A stretch of 64,000 nt of DNA, taken from positions 79,452 to 143,451 of the forward strand of contig NZ_JANAVF010000020.1 in assembly GCF_024213195.1 (NCBI RefSeq). Reading direction: 5' to 3'. The position numbers and the translations under genes were made by a program. Positions 8,546-18,300 of the stretch are shown in pieces. The notes beneath the pieces were generated by a model. That model saw only the letters and a list, made by a program, of their open reading frames with translations. It was not told the origin of the DNA and did not search any database. Each line of letters starts with the position of its first letter. The first letter of the stretch is position 1. The stretch is from Streptomyces sp. TBY4 (GTDB lineage: Bacteria; Actinomycetota; Actinomycetes; Streptomycetales; Streptomycetaceae).

Positions 8546-9567
8546 GCCGTCCCCACCGTCCCCACGGGCCCCATCTGCGCCACCGGCTCCCGTGGGGGCC
8601 GATGGCGCGGATGGCGGGGCGGCGGACGCTGTTCGCCGGACCCGTTCTGCTCGTGGTCACCTTCGGGGTCTTCGCGGTCGCCGCGCTCTCCCCCTTCGAC
8701 CCCGTCAAGGCCTACGCCGGCACCGCCGGGCTCACCTCCTCGCAGGCCGGGCTCGACCAGTTGCGGGCCAACCTCGGGGTGGACCAGCCGTTGCTCGCGC
8801 GCTGGTGGGAGTGGCTCACCTCGGCACTGACCGGCGACCTCGGCACCTCCTCCGTCATGCGCCAGCCCGTCTCCGACGTCATCGCCGAGCGGCTCGGCTG
8901 GTCGGTCCTGCTCGCGCTGTGCGCCTTCGCCGTCGCCGTGACCCTGGGCACCGGGCTCGGGGTCCTGGCCGCGCGCCGGCAGGGCGGGCCGCTGGACCGG
9001 GCCGTCTCCGGGCTCGCGTACACCCTCGAAGCGGCTCCGGCCTTCTGGCTGGGCCTGCTCGCGGTCTGGCTCTTCTCGGTGCGCCTCGGCGTACTGCCGT
9101 CCGGTGGCCTCACGGACGCCGGCAGCGACGTGGTCACCGCCGGGCAGGTGGCCCGCCACCTGGTGCTGCCCGCGCTGGTGCTCGGCATCTCCCAACTGCC
9201 CTGGTTCTTCCTGTACGTCCGGCAGGGCGTGGCCGACGCGCTGGAGGAGGACCCCGTACGGGGCGCCCGCGCGCGGGGCCTGGGGGAGCGGCGGGTGCTG
9301 CTCGGCCACGGGCTGCGCTCCGGAATGCTCCCGATGCTGACCCTGATCGGGTCGCGGGTGCCGGAGCTGATCACCGGCGCGCTGCTGGTGGAGACCGTCT
9401 TCAGCTGGCCCGGCATCGCCGAGGCCACCGTGCGGGCCGCGACCTCGGTGGACTTCCCGCTGCTGGCCGCGCTGACGGTCCTGGCCACGGCGGCCGTGCT
9501 GGCCGGGAACCTGCTGTCCGACCTGCTCTACGGGCTGGCGGACCCGAGGGTGGGCTTCGATGGCTGA
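8542..9567 (+). CDS. nikB: Nickel ABC transporter permease (NikB-like)
   Basis: A 341-residue inner-membrane permease of the DppB/NikB type with about six membrane segments. The long periplasmic loop after the first segment and the cytoplasmic EAA-like loop (DPVRGARARGLGERRVLLGHGLR) that contacts the ATPases are visible. The chosen GTG at 8542 overlaps the nikA stop (GTGA), implying coupling. An ATG at 8602 is also possible. The longer form starts with a His-rich stretch (RPHRPHGPHLRHRL), notable for a nickel importer but perhaps fortuitous. It pairs with NikC. Confidence 0.85.
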   Translation: MSRPHRPHGPHLRHRLPWGPMARMAGRRTLFAGPVLLVVTFGVFAVAALSPFDPVKAYAGTAGLTSSQAGLDQLRANLGVDQPLLARWWEWLTSALTGDLGTSSVMRQPVSDVIAERLGWSVLLALCAFAVAVTLGTGLGVLAARRQGGPLDRAVSGLAYTLEAAPAFWLGLLAVWLFSVRLGVLPSGGLTDAGSDVVTAGQVARHLVLPALVLGISQLPWFFLYVRQGVADALEEDPVRGARARGLGERRVLLGHGLRSGMLPMLTLIGSRVPELITGALLVETVFSWPGIAEATVRAATSVDFPLLAALTVLATAAVLAGNLLSDLLYGLADPRVGFDG

Positions 9568-10483
9568 GGCGACCGGCATGGCGGGGACGACCGCCCCGGC
9601 TGGGACGACGGACGCGGCCGGAGCGCCGCTCTGGCGGTCACGCGGCCGCGACCGCGGCTCCACCCGGACCCTGCGGGTGCGGATCTCCGCGGCGGTCGTC
9701 GTCCTCATCGCGCTGGCGGTGCTGCTCGTGCCGCCGCTGGTCCAGCTCGACCAGCAGGCCGTCGACTTGTCGGCAAAGCTCCTTCCCCCCTCCTGGGCCC
9801 ACCCCTTCGGCACCGACGACGTGGGCCGCGACCTGCTGCTGCGCTGCGTGTACGGGCTGCGCGTCTCGCTGCTGGTCGGACTGGTGGCGGCGCTGGTCGC
9901 CACCCTCCTCGGCACGGCGGTCGGCGCGCTGGCCGGGGCGCTCGGCGGGTGGCCGGACCGGTGCGTCATGCGCGTGGTGGACGCGCTGTCCTCGATCCCG
10001 CACCTGCTGCTCGGCATCTTCATCGTGGCGATGTTCCGGCCGGGGGTGTGGCCCGTGGTCGTCTCCGTGGCGCTGACCCACTGGCTGTCCACGGCCCGCA
10101 TCGTCCGCGCGGAGGTCCTCTCGCTGCGCTCCCGGCCCCATGTGGACGCGGCGATCTCGGGCGGCGCCTCGCGGTGGCGGGTGGCCGTACGCCACCTCGT
10201 GCCCGGGGTGCTGCCGCAGGCCGGGCTCGCCGCCGTGCTGATGATCCCGCACGCCATGTGGCACGAGTCGGCCCTGTCCTTCCTGGGCCTCGGACTGCCT
10301 GCGCACCAGGCGAGCCTGGGCGGTCTGGTCCAGACGGCCCGCGGTTCGCTGCTCGCCGGGGACTGGTGGCCCACGCTCTTCCCGGGACTCCTCCTGATCG
10401 TCCCGACCCTGGCGATCGCAGGCCTCGCGGGCGCCTGGCGCGAGCGCCTCAACCCCCGCCGCCGCTCGGAGCTCAGCCTGTGA
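9560..10483 (+). CDS. nikC: Nickel ABC transporter permease (NikC-like)
   Basis: A 307-residue second permease, DppC/NikC type. It has a cytoplasmic tail, an N-terminal segment (VVVLIALAVLLVPPLV), then the typical HPFGTDDVGRDLLLRCVYGLR motif and further membrane helices. The coupling loop is DAAISGGASRWRVAVRHLVPG, followed by the family-typical HESALSFLGLGLP. It overlaps nikB by 8 nt and nikD by 4 nt, so all are likely made in fixed ratio. It would form the heterodimeric nickel channel with NikB. Confidence 0.88.
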   Translation: MAEATGMAGTTAPAGTTDAAGAPLWRSRGRDRGSTRTLRVRISAAVVVLIALAVLLVPPLVQLDQQAVDLSAKLLPPSWAHPFGTDDVGRDLLLRCVYGLRVSLLVGLVAALVATLLGTAVGALAGALGGWPDRCVMRVVDALSSIPHLLLGIFIVAMFRPGVWPVVVSVALTHWLSTARIVRAEVLSLRSRPHVDAAISGGASRWRVAVRHLVPGVLPQAGLAAVLMIPHAMWHESALSFLGLGLPAHQASLGGLVQTARGSLLAGDWWPTLFPGLLLIVPTLAIAGLAGAWRERLNPRRRSELSL

Positions 10484-11433
10484 AGACACCCGTCCCTCCG
10501 GAACCCGTCCTCGCGCTGGACCGGCTGTCCGTGCGCTTCCGGATGCGCGGCGGCCGGTACGTCGCGGCCGTCTCCGACGCCACCCTCGTCCTGGCCCCCG
10601 GCGAATGCCTCGCCCTCGTCGGCGAGAGCGGCTGCGGCAAGTCCGTCCTCGCCTCCGCCCTCCTCGGCCTGCTCCCCGGCAACGCCGAGACCGCGGGCTC
10701 CGCCCGGCTCGCCGACGGGACCGATCTGCTCGCCCTCGACGAGCGCACCCTCGCCCGGAGCATCCGGGGCCGCCGCGTCGGCCTGGTCCCGCAGAGCCCG
10801 GCCGCGCACCTCACCCCGGTCCGCACCGTCCGCTCCCACCTGGAGGAGACGGTCCGCGAACTGACCGGGACCGGCAGGGCGGAACTGCGGTCGGCCGCCG
10901 AAGCCGCGGCTGACCGGGCGGCCTTCCCCGCCACCCACCTCGACCTCCATCCGCACGAGCTCTCCGGCGGGCTCGCCCAGCGCGCCGCCACCGCCCTCGC
11001 GCTGATCGGCGACGCGCCCCTGCTGCTCGCCGACGAGCCGACGACCGGCCTCGACCGGGACCTCGTCCACCGCACCGTCGACGAACTGCGCGCCCACACC
11101 CGGGACGCCGGCCGCGCGCTGCTGATGATCACGCACGACCTCGCGGCCGCGCACCGCATCGCCGACACCGTGGCCGTCATGTACGCGGGCCGCATCGTGG
11201 AGACCGCCCCCGCCGGAGCCTTCTTCGGCGCTCCGGGCCCCCGCCACCCCTATGCCCGCGGGCTCCTCGAGGCCCTCCCCGAGCGGGCCTTCACCCCCAT
11301 CCCGGGCGCCCCGCCCGAGCTCGGCGCGCTCCCGCCCGGCTGCGCCTTCGCCGCCCGCTGTGCGCGCGCCGACTCCCGCTGCCGGGCCGAGCGGCCCGCG
11401 CTCACCGAAGGGGTGGCCTGCCACCATGCTTGA
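10480..11433 (+). CDS. nikD: Nickel ABC transporter ATP-binding protein (NikD-like)
   Basis: A 317-residue ATPase with Walker A GESGCGKS, a signature in the form LSGGLAQR, Walker B LLLADEPTTGLD and the switch His in MITHD. A C-terminal oligopeptide/dipeptide-importer extension contains a cysteine cluster (PPGCAFAARCARADSRC), as in the DppD/OppD/NikD group. The start is a GTG at 10480 overlapping the nikC stop (GTGA). It would energise nickel import with NikE. Confidence 0.88.
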   Translation: MKTPVPPEPVLALDRLSVRFRMRGGRYVAAVSDATLVLAPGECLALVGESGCGKSVLASALLGLLPGNAETAGSARLADGTDLLALDERTLARSIRGRRVGLVPQSPAAHLTPVRTVRSHLEETVRELTGTGRAELRSAAEAAADRAAFPATHLDLHPHELSGGLAQRAATALALIGDAPLLLADEPTTGLDRDLVHRTVDELRAHTRDAGRALLMITHDLAAAHRIADTVAVMYAGRIVETAPAGAFFGAPGPRHPYARGLLEALPERAFTPIPGAPPELGALPPGCAFAARCARADSRCRAERPALTEGVACHHA

Positions 11434-12085
11434 GCTCACCGGCATCACCGCCGGCTACGACCGCCGGGCCCCCGTCGTGCGCGGCGCCCACCTGAGCCTC
11501 GCCCCCGGCGAATCCCTCGGGCTGCTCGGCCCCAGCGGCTGCGGCAAGTCCACGCTGGCCCGGGTCGCCGCCCTGCTGCACCGGCCCGACCGGGGGACCG
11601 TGGCCTTCGACGGGCGCGCCGTGACCGGCTTCCGGCACCGGGCGCCGCGGGCCCTGCGCACCTCGGTCGGCGTGGTGTTCCAGCAGCCCCGGCTGGCGGC
11701 GGACCCGCGGCTCACGCTGCGCGCGCTCGTCGCCGAACCGCTCCGGGCGACGGGCAGGCGCAGCGAAATCGACGCCACCGTCCCGGAGTTGGCGGACCGG
11801 GTCGGCCTGGGCGCGGAGCTGCTCGGACGGCGGCCCCACGAGGTCAGCGACGGCCAGCTGCAACGGGCCTGCGTGGCACGGGCCCTGGTGCTGCGGCCGC
11901 GCTGGCTGGTGTGCGACGAGATGACCGCCATGCTCGATGCGTCCACCACGGCCGCGCTGGTCGGCGTAGTGGAGGAGTACCGGGCGGAGTCCGGGGCGGG
12001 GCTGCTCGCGGTGGGTCACGACCCCGTGCTGCTCGGGCGCTGGTGCGGGCGGACGGTCCGCTGGGACGAGATCGTCAAGGGCTGA
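11426..12085 (+). CDS. nikE: Nickel ABC transporter ATP-binding protein (NikE-like)
   Basis: A 219-residue ATPase, shorter than NikD and without the C-terminal importer extension, as usual for NikE. Walker A is GPSGCGKST, the Q-loop FQQPRL, Walker B WLVCDEMTAMLD, and the switch His is in VGHD. The signature reads VSDGQLQR, with Asp where SGGQ is normal. The ATG at 11426 lies 8 nt before the end of nikD. NikD and NikE would form an ATPase heterodimer, so the altered signature affects at most one composite site. Confidence 0.87.
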   Translation: MLELTGITAGYDRRAPVVRGAHLSLAPGESLGLLGPSGCGKSTLARVAALLHRPDRGTVAFDGRAVTGFRHRAPRALRTSVGVVFQQPRLAADPRLTLRALVAEPLRATGRRSEIDATVPELADRVGLGAELLGRRPHEVSDGQLQRACVARALVLRPRWLVCDEMTAMLDASTTAALVGVVEEYRAESGAGLLAVGHDPVLLGRWCGRTVRWDEIVKG

Positions 12086-12185
12086 GCGCCGGTCACGGAC
12101 CGTCAGCACCCGTTTGGCGGACAGGGGTTTCGCCCGAAGGGCCCTCCGGCTGCGCCACCATGGCGCCGCACAAGGAGGTGTTCCG

Positions 12186-12380
12186 ATGGTGATCTCCCTC
12201 TCCGTCGTCGTCCTGCTCCTCGTCCTCGCGTGGATCTTCATGCGCGGGGGCGGCCTCAAGGTGTCGCACGCGCTCGTCTGCGTCCTGCTCGGCTTCTACC
12301 TCGCGAGCAGCAGCCTGGCGGCGACGATCCACAACGGGATCTCGGCCACGGCGAACGTGGTCGGAGGCCTCAAGCCGTAG
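12186..12380 (+). CDS. Small membrane protein of unknown function
   Basis: A 64-residue protein with a strong ribosome site (AAGGAGGTG). Residues 1-18 form one membrane segment (MVISLSVVVLLLVLAWIF); a short basic turn and a second hydrophobic segment (HALVCVLLGFYLASSSLAA) follow. I do not recognise a named family, though similar two-segment proteins are common in streptomycetes. It lies 100 nt after nikE and may be separately transcribed. Confidence 0.7.
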   Translation: MVISLSVVVLLLVLAWIFMRGGGLKVSHALVCVLLGFYLASSSLAATIHNGISATANVVGGLKP

Positions 12381-12516
12381 CCCGTGATCAACTGTTGCGC
12401 CTTCGTGAATCATCCGGCTCTTCCATGGACTCCTCAGGCAGTGCGATCTAGCGTCTGGCCGCGGCGCGATGTCATACGCAATGTCAATAAAGCTGAGGAC
12501 AAGGGAGGAAGTCCGG

Positions 12517-14085
12517 ATGTTCCGAAGAGCGCTGAACTGCGCCGTGGCGCCCGCTCTCGCCGCATGCGCGGTGATCTACGGGGCCGCGCCGGCGGCCGCC
12601 GAGGAGATACCCCTGGCCCCCGGCCACCGGCTGGTCAGCCACTACGAGGGCGGCCCCGCCACCGCCGCGCCGCTGCCCGGCGAGGCCCCGCCGCAACACC
12701 CCCACCTCGCGCCCAACGGCCGCAGCGGCATGCACTCCGACGCGGCGGGCAGCGCCACCTCGCCCTGGTCGGGACCGCTCGGCAAGAACCCGCAGGTGAC
12801 CAGCGAGAAGATCGCCGCCCTCGGCGGCGAATGCGCCACCGCCACCTTCGACTCGGGCGGCCGGCTGGTCACGGTGTGCGGCACCTTCGGCGGCTTCAAG
12901 GTCAAGCTGCTGGAGCCCCGTACGCTCGCCACGCTCGCGGAGTACCAGCTCCCGCAGCGTTCCTCGACGGTCCAGGCGATCACCTCGCTCGACTTCTCGA
13001 AGATCTTCAAGGACACCTCGGGCGGCGCCTACTTCTACCTGGACAACCAGGACCGGGCGGTGCTGGCCGACTCCCGCCAGCACGTCCTGAGGCTCTCGCA
13101 CGTCCAGAAGCCCGACGGCTCCTGGCAGTTCAAGGTCGACAACGACTGGGACCTCACCGGCCACGTCCCGCACGACTGCGTCGACTGGACCAACCTGTGG
13201 CCCACCGGCACCTGTGACCCCGTCACCTCGGTGATGCCCGACTGGGACGGCCGCATCTGGTGGGTCACCCGCCAGGGCCGCGTCGGCACCGTGGACCCGG
13301 CGACCTCGGTGATCCGCTCGATCCGGCTGCCCGGCGAGGAGATCCAGAACTCCTTCTCGGTCGGGGAGGACGGGGTCTCCATCGTCACCGACCACGCGCT
13401 CTACAGCTTCACCGCCTCGGCCGACGGCACCCCCGCCGTGCAGTGGCGCCAGACCTACGACCGGGGTACGGGAACCAAGCCCGGCTCGGTCAACCAGGGT
13501 TCGGGCACCACCCCGGACCTCTTCGGCAACGGCTACGTCGCGATCACCGACAACGCCGACGACCGGATGAACGTCCTGGTCTTCAAGCGGGGCCTGGACG
13601 TGCCCGAGGGCCAGCGGCTGGTGTGCAAGGTCCCGGTCTTCGGATCCGGCGCCTCGACCACCGACAACTCCCTGATCACCTGGGGCAACAGCATCGTCGT
13701 CGAGAACAACTACGGCTACGAGAACGTCACCTCGCTGGTGCTCGGCAAGTCGGTCGTCGGCGGCGTCAGCCGCATCGACGTCCGCGCCGACGGCAGCGGC
13801 TGCGACACGGTCTGGCAGAGCGCGATCCGCTCGCCCTCCGTGGTCCCCAAGCTCTCCACCGCGAACGGGCTGCTCTACTTCTACGAGAAGGAGCCGAACT
13901 TCTGGGGGATCGACGCCTGGTACCTCACGGCCGTCGACTTCCGCACCGGTGAGCGCCGCTGGCGGCAGCTGACCGGCACCGGCCCGCTCTACGACAACAA
14001 CTGGGCCCCGATCACGCTGGGCCCCGACGGGACGGCCTACGTCGGCGTCTTCAACGGCATCGTCGCGGTCCGCGACGGCGGCTGA
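12517..14085 (+). CDS. Secreted protein, probable beta-propeller
   Basis: A 522-residue exported protein. The signal peptide is MFRRALNCAVAPALAACAVI up to about residue 30 (cleavage near AAPAAAEE). The mature protein has many short strand-rich repeats with W-x-D and D-G-R-I-W-W-V-T-type motifs, for example PDWDGRIWWVTRQGRVGTVD, and ends LGPDGTAYVGVFNGIVAV. These suggest a PQQ-like or related beta-propeller. No active site is evident. GGGAGGAAG precedes the ATG at 12517. The gene runs into a terminator shared with the convergent phosphatase. Confidence 0.75.
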   Translation: MFRRALNCAVAPALAACAVIYGAAPAAAEEIPLAPGHRLVSHYEGGPATAAPLPGEAPPQHPHLAPNGRSGMHSDAAGSATSPWSGPLGKNPQVTSEKIAALGGECATATFDSGGRLVTVCGTFGGFKVKLLEPRTLATLAEYQLPQRSSTVQAITSLDFSKIFKDTSGGAYFYLDNQDRAVLADSRQHVLRLSHVQKPDGSWQFKVDNDWDLTGHVPHDCVDWTNLWPTGTCDPVTSVMPDWDGRIWWVTRQGRVGTVDPATSVIRSIRLPGEEIQNSFSVGEDGVSIVTDHALYSFTASADGTPAVQWRQTYDRGTGTKPGSVNQGSGTTPDLFGNGYVAITDNADDRMNVLVFKRGLDVPEGQRLVCKVPVFGSGASTTDNSLITWGNSIVVENNYGYENVTSLVLGKSVVGGVSRIDVRADGSGCDTVWQSAIRSPSVVPKLSTANGLLYFYEKEPNFWGIDAWYLTAVDFRTGERRWRQLTGTGPLYDNNWAPITLGPDGTAYVGVFNGIVAVRDGG

Positions 14086-14125
14086 GCCCCGGCGCCGCAC
14101 CCCGGCGCCGCACCCCGGCGCCGGA

Positions 14126-15286
14126 TCATCGCGGGGGCCCGTCCACCGGACGGGCCCCCGCCCGCGGCAGCGGGCCGACCCGCTCGACGGCCACCATCGC
14201 CGCGTCGTCGCCGAGCAGGCCGTCCGGGGTGTGGGCGAGGAGATCCGCGCAGAGGTGGCGCAGGAGGGCCTCGGGACCCTCGCCGGGCCAGTCCGCGACC
14301 CGCTCCGGCAGCGGGTAGAAGGCCCCCGACGCGTCACGGGCCTCGATGACGCCGTCCGTGTAGAGCAGGACCACGTCCCCCGGCTCGAAGGGGAAGGACT
14401 GCGCGGTGAAGCCGGTGTCCACGAACTCGGACAGGCCCAGCGGCGGCGCAGGACGGTCCACCTGGAGCGGGAGGACCCGGCCCCCGCGCAGCAGCAGCGG
14501 CGGCGGGTGCCCGCAGCTGACCACCCGCAGTGCGGGCTCCGCGTCGGGAACCTCGAGCACCGCGGCCGTGGTGAAGCCCTCCTCCGGCCGGCCGGGGCCC
14601 CCGGGGCCGTCCGGGGCCCGGTCCGGGTCGGCGGCCACGGCGGCCTCCAGATAGGCCACCAGGCCCGGCAGGTCGGCCTCCAGGTGGGCGGCGGCCCGGA
14701 AGGCCCCGAGGACCACCGAGGCCTCTCCGACCGCCTCCAGCCCCTTGCCGCGGACATCGCCGATGATCAGCCGGGTGCCGTCGGCGGTACGGGCTGCCGC
14801 GTACAGGTCGCCGCCGATCTGGGCCTCGGCCTCCGCCGACAGGTACACGGAGGCGATCCGCAGCGGGCCCATCCGGTCGCGCAGCGGTCGTAGGACCACC
14901 TGCTGCGCCGCGACGGCCACGGAGCGCAGCCGGGTGAGCTGCCCCTCGTGGACTTCGCGCAGGTGTGCGAAGAAGGTGACGAAGGCCGAGATCAGCACGA
15001 GGGCGATGATCTGGAAGGTGTGGTTGAGGTCCGTCAGGGAGGTCCGCACGACGGCCACGCCCACCTGCGCGAGGACCGCCACGGCGCCGACGAACCCCGT
15101 CATCCGGGGCCCGGCGAAGGAGGCGGTCAGAGCGGGGGCGGCCACCAGGAAGGGGCCCAGGTGGACCTCGGGCGGGGCCAGTACGTCCACCACCGTGACG
15201 GCGGCGATCAGCAGGAACGGGACCGCCAGCACCGCGCGCGATTCCCGGAACCGGCTGGTGCGTGGGTGCGGCGCTGAGGGGGCCAT
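14126..15286 (-). CDS. Membrane-anchored PP2C/SpoIIE-type phosphatase
   Basis: A 386-residue protein. The first third holds about four hydrophobic segments (AVLAVPFLLIAAVTVVDVLA; FLVAAPALTASFAG; VGAVAVLAQVGVAVV; IIALVLISAFVTFFAHL). A short coiled linker and a C-terminal SpoIIE-type domain follow, with conserved metal-site motifs GGDLYAAA, IGDVRGKG and YTDGVIEARD. Such enzymes dephosphorylate anti-sigma-factor antagonists and so tune sigma factors. No PAS, GAF or kinase domain is attached. The start is uncertain: ATG 15286 has AGGAGG almost touching it, and GTG 15301 has no site. Confidence 0.87.
   Translation of the reverse strand: MAPSAPHPRTSRFRESRAVLAVPFLLIAAVTVVDVLAPPEVHLGPFLVAAPALTASFAGPRMTGFVGAVAVLAQVGVAVVRTSLTDLNHTFQIIALVLISAFVTFFAHLREVHEGQLTRLRSVAVAAQQVVLRPLRDRMGPLRIASVYLSAEAEAQIGGDLYAAARTADGTRLIIGDVRGKGLEAVGEASVVLGAFRAAAHLEADLPGLVAYLEAAVAADPDRAPDGPGGPGRPEEGFTTAAVLEVPDAEPALRVVSCGHPPPLLLRGGRVLPLQVDRPAPPLGLSEFVDTGFTAQSFPFEPGDVVLLYTDGVIEARDASGAFYPLPERVADWPGEGPEALLRHLCADLLAHTPDGLLGDDAAMVAVERVGPLPRAGARPVDGPPR
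14132..14160. terminator. Strong stem-loop, shared by convergent genes
   Basis: A perfect 13-bp stem with an ACC loop (first arm CGGGGGCCCGTCC). It lies inside the last codons of the PP2C gene and 46 nt after the stop of the convergent secreted-protein gene. It probably ends transcription of the latter. Confidence 0.6.
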
Positions 15287-15392
15287 GCCTCCTGCATACA
15301 CCGCGCACGGCCGGGCGGCACCCGCTCCGGCCGCGGGGCCGGGGCAGGTGCCGCCCGGGTGGTGCGCAGCGCCGCTCAGGGCGCCGGGGACG

Positions 15393-18300
15393 TCAGCTCA
15401 CCTGGAGAGTGACGTCGTCCACGACGAAGGAGGTCTGCAGGGAGGCGTCCTCCACGCCCTGGAACTTCAGGGTGACCGTCTGGCCGGCGAACCGGGAGAC
15501 GTCGTACGTCCTGAGCTGGTAGCCGGCCGCGGCGTTCACGTTGGACAGGCTCGCCAGCGTCTGGCCGCCCACCGAGACCGTGAAGGTGTCGTAGACCGTG
15601 TTCTCGGTCTCGGCCGTGTCGATGTGCAGGTAGAAGGCGAGCTGGTACGAGGAGCAGCCGGTGGGGATGGTCACGGACTGGGCGGCGCTGTCCGTGCGGG
15701 GCGTGCCGTAGCCGTTGAGCCAGGCCTTGTAGGTGCCGCCGTGCGGGGTCTGGCCGGCCTGGTTGGTGATGACGTTCGTGGTGGTCGTCCACGGGGTGGT
15801 GCCGCTCTCGAACCCGCCGTTCGCGATGAGCTGGCGCGGGGTGCAGGAGGGGCCGGTGCCCGTGACGGTCAGGGTGTAGGTGGTGGTGTGGCTGACCGAG
15901 CCGGTGCCGGTGACGGTCAGGGTGTAGGTGCCGGGTGCGGTGCTCGCGCCGACCTGGACGGAGAGGGTCGAGGAGCTGCCCGACTGGACCGAGGTGGGGC
16001 TCAGCGAGGCGGTGGTGCCGGCGGGGGCGCCGGTCACGGACAGGGCGACGGTCTGGGCGGCGCCGCTCACGGTCGCGGTGCTGATCGTGGAGCTGACGCT
16101 GCCGCCCTGGGCGGCGCTGCCGGTGGCCGGGGAGGCGCTGATCGAGAAGTCGGGGCCGGGGGTGGTGCCGCCCACGGCCTGGTTCCATACGGTGTAGGCG
16201 ACACCGTCCGCGCTGCGGTCCAGGACCGTGGCGCTGATGTTGTTCGTGGTGTCGCAGGAGGCGTGGTAGCAGGGGTCGTACGCCGCGTTCGCGGTGCCGC
16301 CCCACTTCGCTGCCTGGGCCGAGGTCTTGCGGGCGCTGGCTCCGGACGCGTAGCCGGAGGTGGGGATGCCGCCCTGCTGGAAGGAGTAGTCGTCACTGCG
16401 GCCCTGGCCCTCGGTGTTCTCCTCGGGGGCGAGGTTCAGCGAGGTCCAGTAGGCCTTGAGCGGGGCGGCCGCGGTGGAGTTGACGTTGTTGATGAAGTAG
16501 CCGCCGTTGGTCGAGCCGACCATGTCGAAGTTGTAGTAGGCCTTGATGGCCGACTTCTGGGTGCTGGTCAGCTGGTTGACGTAGAACTTCGAGCCGTTGA
16601 GGCCCTGCTCCTCGTCGGTCCACCAGGCGAAGCGCACGTGCTTGGTCATGGTGGGGTTCTTCTGGGCGAGGACGAGCGCGTTCTCCAGCAGGGTCGCGGA
16701 GCCCGAGCCGTTGTCGTTGATGCCCGGACCCGCCGAGACGCCGTCGAGGTGGGCGCCGAACATGATCGTCTGGTCGGCGGGGCCGCCGGGCCAGTCGGCG
16801 ATCAGGTTGTTCGAGGGGTAGGTGCAGGAGGAGCAGTTCTGCTCGGTCACCGTGTAGCCGGCGGCCTGCAGCTTGCCCTTCACGTACGCCAGCGAGGCCG
16901 TGTAGCCGGCGCTGCCCGCACGGCGGTGGCCGCCGTTCTGGGAGGCGATCGTGTTGAACTGGGTCAGGTGCGCCCGGACCGCGGCCACGTCGATGTCGGG
17001 CGCGCCGGGGTTGGGCGTGGTGCCGCCGACGGTGAGCGCGTAGTCGACGGTGTGCGAGAGGCTGGTGCCCTGGCCCTTGACCACGACGGTCGAGGATCCC
17101 GGAGCCGCGCTGGAGGAGGCGGTCAGCGTCAGCGTCGAGGACTGGCCGGACTGCACGGTGGCCGGGCTGAAGGAGGCGGTGACCCCGGCCGGGAGGCCGG
17201 AGGCGGTGAGGGTCACCTGCTGGGCGCTGCCCGTGGAGACGGCGGTGGCGACCGTGCTGGTGGTCGAGGCGCCCTGCTGGACGGTGCCGGAGGCCGGGTT
17301 CAGCGCCAGCGAGAAGTCGCTCTCCTGGCCGCTCGGGGTGCAGGTCGGGTCGGCGGTCTGGGCGGGCACGCTGATGGCGTCCCAGGCGGCCTTGGTCTTG
17401 TTGAACAGGTTGCAGGTGGTGTCCAGCGACTTGGCGGAACTCAGCGTCGCCGTACGGTACTTCTTGTAGGACATGCTGGAGGTCTTCAGCAGCATGCCGC
17501 CGTAGAAGATCTTGCCGGCGTTCTGGATGCCCACCCCGGTCAGCGTGGACTGGTTGCAGGTGCTGCTGTTCGGCTTGCCGCCGCCCGGGCTGGTGCCCTC
17601 GGCGAGCAGGTAGAACCAGTGGTTGAGGGGACCGGCGGCCGCGTGCACCTCGGTGCCCGGTATCGAGGAGCTGTAGCAGGACGGGTCGTTGTTGACGGCC
17701 GGCGGGTTGTACATGTTGCGGATCGGACCGTTGCCCACGAGGTTGATCGTCTCGCCGACGAGGTAGTCCGGAGTGTCGTACGGGGAGGGCTGGTTGATGA
17801 AGGCCTCGGTCAGCGCGCCGAAGATGTCACCGGTGGCCTCGCCGAGCCCGGACTCCTGGCCGCTGGTGCCGCCGGGGGTGTTGGTGTCGATGGCGTGCCC
17901 GTACTCGTGGGCCACCACGTCCACGCCGGCGATCCACTCGTTGGCGTTGTTGTGGCCGATGGTGACCGTGCTGCCGTCCCAGTACGCGTTCACGTCGTTC
18001 AGGCCGACCTTGGCCGGGAAGCTGCGGCCGTTTCCGCTGACGCCGTTGCGGCCGAGCCACTGGCTCAGCATGTCCCACTGCTTCTGCGCGGCGAACATCA
18101 GGTCCACGCAACCGGTCTCCTTGGAGGTCGGGTTGCCGGTGCCCCAGGAGTCGGAGGACTTCGAGAAGACCGCGCCGGAGCTGTAGTCGGCGCAGCTGAG
18201 GCCGGCCCGGTTCGGGTCGCGCAGGGAGTACGTGCCCCCGGAGGCCGTGGTGTCGATGGTCAGCGGGTTCGGGCCGTTCCACTTGCTGTTGCCGCTGCCC

